Source: Marsupella aquatica (taxonomy: Eukaryota; Marchantiophyta). From it: a stretch of DNA of 64,000 nt. The stretch is from positions 15,562,001 through 15,626,000 of the forward strand of contig OZ316896.1 in NCBI GenBank assembly GCA_973895155.1, read 5' to 3'. Below the pieces are notes generated by a model. It did not search any database. It was given only the letters and a program-made list of their open reading frames with translations, and was not told where the DNA came from. The translations under genes were made by a program, and so were the position numbers. Position 1 is the first letter of the stretch. Every line of letters starts with the position of its first letter. Shown piece by piece: positions 1-12,115 of the stretch.

Positions 1-689
1 TGAAAGAGAGAAAACAAAGGAAAAACCCAGACAGACCAGAAAACCTAAAGCCCTAAGGTTCAGTGAACTACAAAAGAACTAAAGCAGTGTTCTACCTGAA
101 AAGCCTTTTTGCAAGAGACAATTATGTTCCTCCACAAGGTGAGTTTCCAGCTCCAAGCAGTAATTCCATGGGTCCCAGTTCCAAGCTAGTTCCACCACTA
201 TCCACTTCTCATCACTTCAGGTCGACAGGATGTCAATCTCAGAATGTTTGTGACTCTACTCTTCCTATCATAAGTAAAAGAAAAGGGAAAACCCATAATG
301 AAATCAAAAGTTGGGGCAAGGTAGCCCATCTGAATGTTTCAAAGAATGAAACCCCTCCCAGGCACATAGCTCATTTTGCCACACCTACTACTGTATGTAG
401 TGGAATTCGAGCTACGTTTTGAAATGAGCCATTTCACAATTCCATGAAAGAATCTAAGGAGTTCAGTTTTGCGCACTACATTCATCTGTCCCTCATGTAC
501 GGGTTTGATCTTGATTTGGAACTCATCTTCCTCCCAACGTGAGATTGCCCCAATGCATCGCTCTGCCTCCATGCAGGGAGAACGTCCAGCAGTCTAAGCT
601 AACACTGCCAACTCTCAAACGGCTTTAGGTCAAGATATTCCAAGCTTACTAGCGTTGTTGTAAGAGGGAGGGAACTATAATAATGCTCT

Positions 690-945
690 ACATTCTCCAA
701 TGTAGTTCTAATCTTCTTCTTTTTGCCTTGAAACAGAAAGTTGACCCATCCAAGAGAGATAAATACATTCTCCACTGTAGTTATAATTTTCTTCTTTTTG
801 CCTTGAGACAGAAAGTTGACCCATCCAAGATAAATGATCAACTCCAGAGCATGCACCTCTATAGGGTAAATTTGCCTTGAATCAGAAAGTTAAACCATCC
901 AAAGAGAGATAGACTATCAACTCCACAGCATACACCTCTATAGGG
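690..945. repeat. Degenerate tandem repeat, ~75 bp unit
   Basis: The phrase 'tttgccttgaaacagaaagttgacccatcc' recurs in varied form around 722, 798 and 870, followed by 'aagagagata' in two copies. In the last two units the phrase 'cacctctatagggta' also recurs (near 851 and 927). Three diverged units can be followed by eye. Confidence 0.75.
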
Positions 946-956
946 TAGCCCACAAG

Positions 957-1010
957 GGGGTCATACCCACACCAAGAGAGAGAGGGTCATACCCACACCA
1001 AGAGAGAGAG
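957..1010. repeat. Two-copy tandem repeat, ~27 bp unit
   Basis: The unit 'gggtcatacccacaccaaga' followed by GA dinucleotides occurs twice in succession with almost no divergence, which points to recent slippage or unequal exchange. Confidence 0.8.
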
Positions 1011-1035
1011 CTAATTTACCTGGTCAGATGGTTCA

Positions 1036-1197
1036 CGTCTGATCCTTTTGGGCAATTCAGTAGTAGTATAGCGTTACGAGTTGTGATTCTAATCGTTTTG
1101 GGCTTTGCAGTAGTAGCCTAGCATTACTACTTGTGATTCAAATCATTTTGGGCGATTCAGTAGTGGCCTAGCGATAGGACTTGTGATTCTGTCCAGC
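1036..1197. repeat. Three-copy tandem repeat, ~58 bp unit
   Basis: Three head-to-tail units share 'ttttgggc', then 'ttcagtagt', then 'cctagcg', then 'cttgtgattc'. Divergence between units is moderate. Confidence 0.75.
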
Positions 1198-2070
1198 AAG
1201 TTAAATCAATCCTGTATTTGTCCTCTTCGAAAAATTGGCATGGAATAATGGTGACGCATGGGAGGTGGGAGGGGCGAAGATTATCGGGGCGGGGAGGAAA
1301 CGCTCTTCTTCTGAAAAAGTTTCAATCTGGAATTTTTTTACAAAAAGATGTCCCAAAACATCACCTACACTTTTTATGCACCAACTAAAGCGTTTTCGAA
1401 GCATATCCACCACATTTAAGTATGAGCATCCGCTTTCATGACCATTCGCTTGAAACGTCCCTACTGATCCATGACCTACCTATTGCAGCCGCCCTGGTTT
1501 CAAATGGTGTTCACTCAAAACTCGAGCTTCCGGGCTCTTTGGTGAGCAATTCTCGACAGAAAGAAGGGGCATGGGGACAGACGGATGTGTAAAGTCTCAT
1601 GCTCAAGCAGAGAATACTCTCGATGCAATGAATCTGGTCTCGTGTATACGCAAAAATGGATGGACGGCTTTGTTGATCTATCGATCGCGGCAGCAGAAAT
1701 CCTAAACCCTTAAACTCTATCCAGCTCATGCAATTCTGTACTTCTCCATATATTCTACGGAGCACTTGCCAAACCACACGTTCGTGTGATGATGTCACAA
1801 ATGGGCTCGAGCAGCAATCGTTTAATTCCACCAGTGAGTTCTCGACAGACTGACGCAAATTCTCTCCCATCAAGAGTTGTCTGCAACTTCGCCTTTCTAG
1901 TGTCTGACAGCGAAGCTCGCTGGAGGCTGGAGATTATTCTACTAAAAAACCCGGCAAAAGGTCTGGGCTGCCACAGGCTACTCCACCTGAATTGTCGCCG
2001 CTACTGTGGACCCATAGTTCAAAAGACGGAATTTAAATTGACCGAGTCATATTCCCACTCGACATTGTCT

Positions 2071-3895
2071 TCAGACCTCCGTGGTCGGCTCCCGGTCACG
2101 CTCCTCGTGACTCTGTCTCACACATTCGGCTACTTTCATTTCAGGTAAAGCACTGTCATCTACTTTCGCTTCAGGTGCGGCATTGTCAGCTCTGGTGGCA
2201 AGGGGAGAATTCTTCGTACCTTTCTCCATGCTACACTGCGATAGAGTAGATTGTCTACTCCTCGGCCCATCAGGTGGTTTAGACTTCTTGGCAGTACATG
2301 TTTTTGCTACATCTTTCAGCGCTACGATCAGGGCTTCCATTCCCTTCAGAGCAGCGCAATTGCTGAAATCGCCATCACACATCTGGGGCTCCACCAGGTC
2401 TTCAGAACAAGTGCCTGAAAGATCGCCAAAGGTGGAGAGGCTCAAGCTTTAATATCCGGCAGGGGACGAACAACTGCAGAAGAAATAGCGCATTTGTCAA
2501 TGTTTGATAATACCTGAACCGAGACTACCATTCATTGGCTCGTAGGCCCCGTTCGTACCCTCCATAGCGCTCAAGGGTCCTTGCAAAGCCATCCTTGGGA
2601 CAAAATCGACCGCACACATATAGTGCAGGGGACTCGCCTGATCTGAACTTTATCCAAGAGAAGGACAACTAAATATAATCACTTCATGCTACCTCCGGGG
2701 ATTTTCATTTTGTACACTGAACTTTCTCCAGAAGGACATATCCTGACAAGATGGTCAGTTCGTGCTAATTCCGGGGATTTTGATTTTGTGATGTGAACTT
2801 CCTCAAGCACAAGGATAAATCTTGAAATACATAATCCAAGCAAAACACTACCCTCAACTTTGCAAATGTCCACGGATAAACGAATCCACGCAAAGTACTC
2901 CCTCACATTTGCAAATGCGCTAAGGATACAAGAATCCGAGTAAACCACTACCCTCAAATTGGCAGAATCTCCGTCCGACAATACTACTCCATGACTGACT
3001 CGCATCAGTCCCGAAAGGATGAAGAAGAATCAGGTGACGAGCTTGTCAGCTACAGTACCTACTGTGCCATCAATACCTTCAAAAGTGCAGGTTACCTCGC
3101 TCGAAACACTTCAAACTTCGCATGGCGAGCCTTACAACAACCCCATATTCAGGTTCACTTGAAATTCTGGCCTCCCGTCTTCATCCACAACAGAAAACAA
3201 AATCGGTCTTATTTAGAATGCATTCGGATGGCAATGCACACTACGCTAATTTTCTCCGAACTCAATGCGAAACATTTGAGGACTCCGAACTCAATGCGAT
3301 TTTCTCTCCTTTCGTCTTCCCGTCGCACCAACACAATCACGAACCGTTTCTTCCGTCCACTCCTAAAAACCAGACGGACAGAATTTGTTTCTTCAACATA
3401 GAGTAGTGATGGGAGACAACGCGCGCAAGAAGACGAACAGATACAAAATGTGCGCTCGATGAATAATATAAAATATGCGCGGAGTTTGTTGTGATACAAT
3501 CATATCAGTGCGTTTCACTCACCGAGTAGCTGATGAAGTGATGAACTGAGATCCCAATGACGAATGTTTTGCGAGGCTTTACAAGTGAACCAGGGTACGG
3601 TGGCAACTCTACTCCTCGTCGTGAGGGAGTCATCGATGGCGCCGTAGTTTTTCCCCTGATGGATCTTTCTCGACCTTCCATAGTTTCATGAGTGAATTGA
3701 GTTCCTTTCCCATTTGCCATTAATTTTGCGGTCGTGTGGATCGCTGTGGGAGAACCACCGAGCGAACGTGGATTTACTCCCCTTCTGAATGACGGCTGTT
3801 TGGTGTCTTTCCCAATCAAGTCCCTCGGATGTTCTATGACGTTCCCTTGCTTCACTACAGTAGTCCTTCTGGTACTCCTCTCCCTCCTAAACTGG
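2071..3895 (-). pseudogene. Inverted, truncated 5' copy of the CLASSY/DRD1-like gene
   Basis: Read on the minus strand, this is a diverged copy of the leader and first two coding exons of the gene at 15.7-22.3 kb. The start codon is at 2592-2590. Exon 1 runs 2592-2514 and encodes MALQGPLSAMEGTNG, against MALQGPLSTMEGTNG in the intact gene. It ends at a GT donor in phase 1. Exon 2 begins at 2414 after a pyrimidine/AG acceptor and shares NCAALKGME, TKNSPLAT and AKVDD with the intact gene. The middle of exon 2, including both SUMO-interaction-like motifs, is deleted, and the frame stops at 2071. None of the SNF2 domain is present. Homology continues upstream through the whole leader to about 3895 (shared stretches such as 'cgctcggt' and 'ggtcgagaaagatcc'). 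It could encode only a short N-terminal peptide. It is not identical to the parent, so the duplication is not recent. Confidence 0.85.
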
Positions 3896-4130
3896 TCCCT
3901 TTAATAATAATAATAATAAATACACATCATAATATGACATACTAGCTCAATATAGGTGAGTTGCACAAAAGATAGATAGAGAGATATGCTTAGTAGATCC
4001 CCTTGTAGAAAAAGTTTGCTTAATCAACCCTCTCTATACTTTTCCCCAATCTGGACCGTTGATGGACTTTTTGATCTCAGATCTGGACCGTTGATAGACC
4101 TCAGGGGGTCGATATATCAAGTAACAAGTT
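3896..4130. other. AT-rich spacer with a TAA microsatellite
   Basis: An imperfect (TAA)n run lies at about 3902-3920, just outside the outer end of the inverted gene fragment. Nothing coding is visible. Sequence near 4060-4135 ('ttgatctcagatct ... gtcgatatatcaagtaac') resembles 40935-41010, so it belongs to a dispersed family. Confidence 0.5.
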
Positions 4131-4530
4131 TCATTTTGTGTCGGCCAAGATGTCATTAAGAAAAAAACTGTCGTGTCAACCAAGATGTCGTTAAGAAAAA
4201 AAATGTCATGTCGGCCAAGATATTGTTGAGAAAAATGATGTATTGTTGGACAAGACGTTGTTGAAAAAAAAGATATCGTGTTAGCCAAGATGTCGTTAAG
4301 ACAAAAGATGTTGTGTCGGCCCAAGATGTCATTAATAAAATAGAGGTCGTGTCCGGGGTCGTGTTGTCAATGATGTTGTTATATAAAAGATGTCATTAAA
4401 AAAGAACTTGTGTCACCAAAGAAGTCATCATGTAACGATGTCATCAAGTAAAAACATGTCATTAAAACAAAGAAGTTGTGTCACCAAAGAAGTTGTTATG
4501 TGAAAGATGTCGTTAAGAAGATGTCAAGTA
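4130..4530. repeat. Degenerate tandem array, ~30 bp unit
   Basis: About a dozen diverged units carry 'gatgtcgttaag' with A-runs and 'gtgtcggccaa'. The unit length drifts and copies decay towards 4530. Open frames through it are repeat artefacts. Confidence 0.8.
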
Positions 4531-7149
4531 AAAAGATGTTGTTTAAAAAACTCAGGCAGGGGAGAAGGGAAGAGGGAGGGAGTGGGGCAAGGCAGGGCCG
4601 TCCCAGGCCATCGCGGCTGGGAAGGAGGGTGGTGGGAGGTTGACCGCAAGAATGCGGCAGTCGACGGTCAGTGTGCGGAGCAAGGCGGTAGGGTGGTTGC
4701 CCCACTTGTAGTAGAGGCTGGCCGCACGACATTTTACTTGCCTCGGCTCAGTGCTGTTGCCGCAATCAGACAGCAGTTGACCTCAGGAGCTGGTGTGAGG
4801 GCCATTTTTGGTCGCTATTGCTTTGTTTTATTTCCAGATTGAATTCACCCAAAATGGCCCTGCAAATTCAAATGACGACCACGGCAAAAATGGGCGCAAC
4901 GTTGTATTATAGTTTCTGATGTTGTCCAATATGGTTGTCCCTTTATATATGTATCCCTAAACCGTGTCACCCCAGCCAAGAGTGGTTTGGCCCCCAACCC
5001 CTTGTTATCTCATCCAAATATATATTGAATTTTGCCAAGTATATTTGTTTTTATAAAATGATTTCATTCATATGAGTACCAAGGGGAATGGTGTATACAC
5101 TTTCCTTGCATTGCATGCACATGAGGTGTACAATCGGGCAGGGTCAATACAAATAAGACAATGGCAGGGGAGGGATTAGATAAAAGAGTGTATTTGCAAG
5201 TACAATGATGACATCAAAAGAAAGTACTTTACTTGCTAAAGTGATGAGGAATAGCAAGAAGGATTATACTCCCTTCATATTTTGCCATGGCTATTTTTAT
5301 TTGTTCTCTTAGCTTTGCTTTTGAAAATTGTAAATGAATTTTGAATGACAACCACTTCAAAAAGTGGCACAGCTGTGTATTATAGGAGTTACTAGGGAAT
5401 AGGGAATATGACATAAAGGTCCTGCAGGTAAGTGCACATCAAAATGTTTTGATGACATACATGGGGAATATGACATATAAGTCTAGGTAAGTGCACATCA
5501 AATGCAACATGTTTTGTGCATTAGGGCGTCTCAAATATGTCCATTTTTCTGCTTTGACTACGCCTGGGCGTGTTGTAGTTTGGGACAACAATCATGACCG
5601 GTCAGGCACCGATTGTGAGGCCCGACCAGTCATGCTCAAGACTGTAAGAGTCCCCATTTCACAATTAACAAAAGCATTCAGTGTGTCGTGATCGAGGCCC
5701 CTCATTTATTCATAGTTACCTCAAAAAGTAATTACCCGGTTGTACCTTGTTGCAATGCTCCCGACTGCCTTGTGGGCCTCCCATGCGGCGCTTGTTTTTT
5801 TATATATGAGACGCCCTACTATGATAAATCTTGTTATTTCTTTAAATCAATGAGTGCACACAGTATATTATCACATTTTGATGTGTGATTACCGGCAGGG
5901 CTAAACTAAGCCTAGCTCGTCTTGTCTGCCCTCCTATGCGTTCCTCTAATCTTACTAATAAAGCTGAATGGTCTCTCCTACGCATTTTTTCTAATCTACT
6001 AATGAAGCCCAATGCTTCCTCCTACATGTTCCTCTACTCTTACTAATAAAGCCCAATGCAAAGCTACTTTTGAGATTTATTTTTCTCATGTGCGCGTTCC
6101 TCTAATCTTACTAATAAAGGGCAATGCATTACTAATAATCGGAGGCAGATGTCAGTCAGAGGCAATTGGGCTTGATCACTGCAGCCTGCATAGAAGGGAC
6201 AACATTCTTTTTGGTCGCTAGTCTTTGGATTTTTTGCAGCACAATTTCTTTCACCCAGAACAACCCCACAACCCTACACCTCACCCTCACCCCCCCCTTG
6301 GGTGACCCCAACGCTACAGTAGGGTGGCTCTCACCCCCTAGTGTGCACACCCAACAATTTTTGAATGACAACCATGTCATCAATTGACTTAACAGTCAAT
6401 TATAGTTTTAACCTTAATATATTGTTGTGCTAGTTAGGATAGACCTCATGGTTGAGGGCGAATACTGAGGTGCAAGGGGAAGACTAATGCACCAAAGGGG
6501 GACCAAGCATCAAGGATGCCTAACCCTCATTGTCATGCATGCATGCATGCAAAGGATGAACTTAAATTTATTTAATTAGTTCATGGACCCCTTGGCTAAT
6601 TGACAACATGCTTATCACAAGCAGTTGTCAAAATCAGGCCTTTTCGCTACATGCTACCAGATTCTCAAGCTATACGAGTCAGAATTCAATTTGTGGTAAT
6701 TCCTTTTGAAATTAGATGAATGTCTGATCAAATGAATTGTATCCGGCTTCATGCAGGCGAGTTGCAGCCTGCAATCCGAACTGGGGCCAGGTTTTTGGGG
6801 TTAGCTCTCTCTCGCGAGGTCGCGACCCTTTGTCCTGGCCATTGTAGCACGTGTGTCGCCCAGGGCGTAAGGGGCATGCTGACTTGACGTCATCCTCACC
6901 TTCATTGAGTTCAAGTTCGGACCATGGCTAGCAATTCACCTCAATTGCAAAGGGTTGGAAATCTTACTCCAGGTGCCAATTACCCTTTAACAGTTGAGTT
7001 ATCAAGTTAATTATTAGTCATTATTTATTATATGAAAAATACTTTTTAATTCTTTGAATTTAAGTTTTAAAATTGGATAAGTAACTAAAATGGTTACATA
7101 GTGACAGTTTTAATCGTCTTGCTCTTTGCAATTCTAACTTTTTACTTTT
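4531..7149. other. Non-coding stretch with short dispersed repeats
   Basis: No gene is recognisable. The motif 'gaatgacaaccac' followed by a 'ggcgcaac ... gtgttata'-like phrase occurs near 4870-4930 and 5338-5395, and again near 34870-34925, marking a dispersed family. 'gtaagtgcacatcaaa' is duplicated at about 5430 and 5490. A G-rich to A-rich transition lies at 4555-4720. Confidence 0.5.
5925..6130. repeat. Tandem repeat, ~55 bp unit, about four copies
   Basis: The phrases 'gcgttcctctaatcttactaataaag' and 'cccaatgc' alternate through four diverged units. Confidence 0.75.
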
Positions 7150-7330
7150 CTTTTTACGGCATGGCGTCCCAAAATTTACACCAAAATTGACACAAACACA
7201 AATGAAAACTATAAGTTTTATTCACAAAATTGACGAGTCTTGTTTATTGCGCTTGTTGTTGACGTGACACACCGTGGTGCCAGGAATTTTGGAAGGGAGC
7301 TCTCATGGGGTCCGTAATTAATTACTCTCC
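7150..7330. repeat. Dispersed repeat, copy 1 (relative at 38050-38225)
   Basis: This segment shares with 38050-38225 the succession 'catggcgtccc', 'cacaaacac', 'ttattttgt'-like, 'gacgtggcac', 'gtggtgccaggaattttgg' and 'ggggtccg'. Both copies are in the same orientation. No terminal repeats or coding capacity are visible, so the class of element is unknown. Confidence 0.7.
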
Positions 7331-7832
7331 TTCTATCATCAAAGGTATTGTCTTTGATTTAACTTTGTCAATTAAATTGCTATAATTATTACATTATGTG
7401 CTATTGTAGATTCATCACGAAAAGCAATCTCAAAGGTATTGTCTTTATTGATATCATTATTACATATTACAATATTGTAGATTTGCCATGAGGAGCCTTT
7501 TGTACAAAGGAGCCAACATTTGTTGCCCGTGACCTTTTGGGAAAGATCCATGGACCATCAGATTTTGAACCTTGCAATTGTCGTGTCCCGGCCACTCAGC
7601 CCTACTACCACACAATCTGGGGCAGTTGTGGACCTCAACCCATTGTTCTTGGTATTTATCATCAAAACCAGATATCATACATACATTAAGAACAAAACTC
7701 AAGATCGAGGCTAATCATTGGGATTAACATTGATTAGCCCCATATACTTGGCTGCCCACAGCCCAGAATTCATGATGTTAGTATACGGTGAAATACCTGG
7801 AGCGAATCAATTTGGACACTACTTGCCCCAAG

Positions 7833-8000
7833 GCTGGGTGGTAGAGGAGCTCTTTGGGATGTGAGAGGTCCCAGGTTTGAATCCCGCGCGCAACGCTAAG
7901 TGCTTTTGCTATTCATCCCACCCAAAAGTGGGGATCATTCACACTCTAGTAACACTTTGAAAAAGTGTGACTATGAAAAAATATCTCCAGGCAGCACGTG
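7833..8000 (+). mobile_element. tRNA-derived SINE candidate
   Basis: The segment opens with a sequence resembling an RNA polymerase III A box (TGGTAGAGGAGC at about 7839-7850). Some 22 bases further on is a near-consensus B box (GGTTTGAATCC at about 7874-7884). That spacing is typical of tRNA-derived SINEs. No cloverleaf can be completed: the acceptor stem does not pair, so a functional tRNA gene is unlikely. The 3' boundary is a guess, placed near an A-rich run at about 7975-7982. Other genomic copies would be needed to confirm it. Confidence 0.4.
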
Positions 8001-8357
8001 CGGGGAGCAAGCGGCGAAAAGAGTACGGGAGGATCATTATGAGCCTCTATCTTGTCTTTCGTGATGAGTATACATATGGGCAACAAGCAATACGTACAGG
8101 ATAATTAAAGCGTGAGGGGGGTATTAAAGGTATTAAAGCCTAAGGCTCTTAATGAGTCTCAAGATTGTTTTTCATCCTTGTTTTATAGTACCCCATGTAG
8201 TACTTGCAATACTCCAATCATTATTACACATGACCACCTGCAATCCAATACAATAATCACTAATAGTATCCATTATTGTGCTTCTTGTGTATGGTTTACG
8301 ATACTCCTTGATCATCTTGCATGGTACATTCCTCTCTCTTCTTTGGTCTCCCATTGA

Positions 8358-9262
8358 GGTATATGCTTGATGGACCCTTCCAAAAGAAATTTAGGTGATA
8401 GCCCCTTATGAAACTTTTGTTACAAACTAAGCCCCCTCTTACATTTTTGTGTCATATGTTCTTGTAAAGTTACTACAAGGAGTTTTAGCTTGATATCATC
8501 ACCAATAAGAGCTACTCTAAAGTTTAGAGTTAAAACATGTTAAAAGAAAAACTACACCATGGGGGGAACTGCGGAGTAATGGCAGCAGTTGCGCGAACTT
8601 CAGTTTTTAAGTGAAGACAATATGGTTTATGTCTTCAGGTTTGAATTTCTACCGTACTGTCTGTCTTTAGGTTGCTTCACAAAACCTATGCACAGGGTTT
8701 GCATCATAATTTGATATTTCTCTTTGTTCTTTTGTATAAGTATGGAATAAATCCTCTACTTTTGGCCATTGGTCCCTACTGTAATGTTTAAAAATTGTCT
8801 AAGTATGGAAGGAACCAAGTATCTTGTAATCTTGACTGTTTTCCCTTGTTGCAACTTTCAAAAGTTGCCTAAGTGTGAAACAAAGACACCATGGAGTCAA
8901 TCACAAGGGGGAAATTTTGCTAGCCTGCAAGAACTAGACTAAATGTTTTGACTAATTGTTGTACAAACCCACTATCATGTAGTGATGGATCCTTTAAGAC
9001 TCTATAATCATGTCAAGACATATCCATTATGTCTTCAAGAATAGACATACGAGGGGTGGACTGTGACGCAATGCAATGGATTGCGATGAGAAATGTATGG
9101 TGTTATGCACCACAAAAGAACTAATATGTGTACCAAACCTATGTAGGGGGCCTAGTTGGTAACAACATTTTTGTGGGGGGCCTAGTTTGTAACAAAGGTG
9201 TAGTAGGGGCCTCTCCCATAAATTTGGTTTGACAAGGGTCCCATCAAGCATATAACTTAAGT
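8358..9262. repeat. Foldback structure with ~100-bp imperfect inverted ends
   Basis: The plus-strand sequence at 8358-8455 starts 'tatatgcttgatgga' and contains 'cttttgttacaaacta' followed by 'gccccc'. Its reverse complement, with mismatches, is at 9160-9262. Outer boundaries coincide at 'tatatgcttgatgg'. About 700 bp lies between and encodes nothing recognisable. It could be a non-autonomous DNA element or two chance inverted copies of one dispersed repeat. No target-site duplication is obvious. Confidence 0.55.
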
Positions 9263-9589
9263 TTGGATGGCCCCTCTTCCACAAAATTGCACATCACGTG
9301 CAACGAAGAACAGTCATTTTATTGGTTCAAAGGGAAGAGATAAGAATTTTTGCAAAAGGATCTTTTAAATTCAATTTTGAGACTTCTAAGAACATGAGGT
9401 TATTTTTAATTAAAAATTTGGAATATTCCAATTTTATAAAGGTTAACAAATAAATATTTTTCTTACATTTTAGGGAGTCCAAGGCCTAGAAAAGTCGCAA
9501 ATGATGGGAAGGTCTCCATATAATGAGACCCATGAGGATGACCTTCAATCCATCTCCAATGGCTCCCTCAACTAGGGATGAGACCTGGT

Positions 9590-10110
9590 AGAATGCTTGA
9601 ACAGTTTTAGAAGAGTTTTCCAGTGGGCCAAACACTGTCAAATACCATGAGTATTTAAATTATCACAATTTTCTGAATCCTTCTTTGAAAGTCTAGCTAT
9701 GGCACCAACTATAATTTTTTTTCAAATTTCTCCCAGATTTCTTGATGAAAGGTATTGTAATTAGAATTTTGGAAACCTTACAAATATATTTCCAATGAGC
9801 CCAACATTGCTAGATTTTTTCAGGGATTGAAAAGCTCATAGATTTCAAATTGTTCTACCTTTTGTGAAGTTCTAACTATCTCGTCAACAAAATATGACTT
9901 TGAGTTTCTCCCTCATCTCTTGATGCATCCATTCATGCTTAGATTTCTTAGAAATTTTTGTTGAAAAAAGTTTTAAATGACCCCAATATTGCTAGATTTT
10001 GTCTAGTATTAAAGAGCTCCCTGTTTTCTAGAATTGCTTTGCCCTTCCTTGATGGTCTAGTTATGTACTCAACAAAAACCTATTTTACATCTTTGAATTT
10101 CCATGGGGGT
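9590..10110. repeat. Degenerate tandem repeat, ~185 bp unit, about three copies
   Basis: Three diverged units share the order 'ccaatgagcccaacattgctagatttt', 'ttgaaaagctc', 'tctaactat', 'caacaaaa' and 'tttctccc'. It is AT-rich and non-coding. Confidence 0.6.
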
Positions 10111-11029
10111 TATATATACTATTACAGATATATTTACGGACCTCCATGGGAAGTTTCTTCCTAAAACTCTCACCATAACAAGGGACTCTTGAAACTTGGG
10201 AACACATGTTTTTTTCTTTGAAATTTTGCCACAAGCTGACCATTAATTGGATAGTCAGAGGGTATTTGCCAAATTTGATGGTCATCTATAAATCTAACAA
10301 CTACACACTAGCTTAATTTGGCTCATAAGTTTACGTGGCATATGCCACTGTACGGGCCACTGTATCACAGAAATTGCGAATCCTGTAGGGGCACCACATT
10401 GAAGGTATCGATAATTCAGGAAAAAAAATGTTAAAAATTAGTTCACGGTTATTTAAAAAAATTCCTTTGCTTGAATGAAAGACGCCCCTGTAGCATCTCA
10501 TGTTGTTGGACACAACCCAGGTGGAATCACACAGCCTGTAATAAATGTTCACATAGAAAAATACTCAACGCAACAAAAAATTGCATTAGTCTAGCACATC
10601 TAAATACTCATCAGAATTCTATTTGGGTCGCAAAAGTTAATTTGAGGATTTGATAAGTCCATAATGGTCTCTTTTGCTAAAAGAAAAGCTTACATGGACG
10701 TAGAGTTTTGATAAGGACCTCCAATGGGCTCACATACGTTACGGTTAGGTTAGCTATGGATACAAATAGCACTGGACCCAAGAATAAGTGCCAAACAACA
10801 CAGAAGGGGGGCCAAGAAGTCACTTTCAAAATATGCGGCTACCCCAGGGTTGTTTCGCTCTACGGACCATCATCTTTGTTATACAAACACCCGGGGGGTT
10901 TTTTCCTCTACGTAGGGTCCATCAAGTATTTGTTATGCAAACCCCTTTGTATTTATGGGTCTCCGTGTCCATTATGCCTTAAAAATTAAAAAGAAAATTA
11001 AACCTGAAAAAAACAATGCATGGGTTTCC

Positions 11030-11210
11030 GTGCCCCTTCGCACAGAAAACTAGTAAAATAAATTTCAACTTTGGAAAACTAAAAACAATTATTTAACTTC
11101 CAAAGAATATAACCCCTCCCTTTACCCTAGTAAAGCAATCGGATGACGTTGAATGAGGCAAGGACAGGAAAAGGCACAGAGAGAATGGAATCTGGTACGG
11201 AAGGGTATGG
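11030..11210 (+). repeat. Displaced copy of the CLASSY-like promoter/repeat junction
   Basis: This segment begins with one unit of the ~85-bp array found at 14660-15480 ('acttggaaaa', 'aacaat', 'gaatataacccctccctttac'). It continues into sequence matching 15720-15775 ('ggatgacgtt', 'aaggacaggaa', 'agagagag'). It is in the same orientation as the gene promoter 4.5 kb downstream, so it appears to be an extra copy of the promoter-proximal junction with no gene attached. Confidence 0.65.
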
Positions 11211-11589
11211 AGTCGAACGAGGCAAGAAAGAAAGAATTTTTGTTACGGACCCCCATAAGAGATCTCTTGCAAATTCCCTGTCACGAGGTTACGCCACATC
11301 ATCACAACCAGTCACAAACAAAAATGATCCCACTTTTAACAATAACAAACATGCACATTCCTGTTTGTGACAAAAATAACGTAATTTTTAGGGCACCATG
11401 CCGTAAATATTGAACGTAAAAAAAACCAAAATACAAAGGGAAATATGTCATTTAGTAAAGTAAAATTACCATTTTGATGTTTGTCAAAGATATATCAATG
11501 TTTTATATCAAAATGTTTGTATTTTTTAATTGTTTGCAAGCTTGAAAGAACCAACCAATAGAAATGTACATAGTTAAAACCCCTTTGGC

Positions 11590-12115
11590 TTCACATTGTA
11601 AAACTAAATAATTAATCTTCTTAGTACTTGATAAAATCTGTCAATGTTTGATTTATTTAAAAAATCAAGATCAAGATTTAGAAACTGGTGACCTCTTTAG
11701 TATTGTCTTGATAAAAATTTTCAATGTCACACTCATTGGAAACCTAATATAAAATTAAAAACTCATCATCTCCTTAGTACTTGACAAAATTTATCAATGT
11801 TAGGTTCATTGGAAAGCTAGAAAAATTCAGATACTCATGATCTCTCTAATTCTTGACTAATAATCTCAATGTCACACATTAGAAAGCTAGAGAGATTGAA
11901 AAACTCATGATCTCTTTAGTATCGTGACAAAATCTGACGTAAAATTTGTCAATGTCGAACTCAATGTTGGAAAGCTAAAAGAATTCATGGACTCATGATC
12001 AAAATTTCTTATACTCACACTCATTGGAAAGGCAAAGAAATTCAAAAACTTATTTGGAACTTGACAATATTTGTCAATCTGAGGCTCATTGGAAACCCTT
12101 TCTCGATTAAGAAAT
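11590..12115. repeat. Degenerate tandem repeat, ~70 bp unit, about seven copies
   Basis: Repeated phrases are 'actcatgatctctttagta', 'cttgacaaaatt', 'gtcaatgt' and 'cattggaaagcta'. Units vary in length and order. There is no coding potential. Confidence 0.75.

Larger units (their letters stand above)
1..2070. other. Non-coding repeat-rich stretch
   Basis: No reading frame here shows a recognisable domain or a convincing splice structure. The visible structure is a set of three small tandem arrays between about 683 and 1197, listed separately. The stretch from 1200 to 2070 looks like ordinary intergenic DNA beyond the truncated end of the inverted CLASSY-like fragment. Short open frames on both strands (for example 63-422 + and 1511-1873 -) have no family resemblance I can name. 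Confidence 0.6.

Noticed and set aside
2071-2592. A functional small gene encoded by the inverted CLASSY-like fragment
   Set aside because: The frame ends without any of the ATPase domain and the middle of exon 2 is deleted. A truncated peptide could be made, but nothing indicates a function.
4034-4324. 96-residue minus-strand open frame with repeated LND and FFLMTSW-like segments
   Set aside because: It is a translation of the degenerate ~30-bp tandem array.
7833-7905. Functional tRNA gene
   Set aside because: The boxes look tRNA-like but the acceptor stem and anticodon arm do not pair into a cloverleaf.
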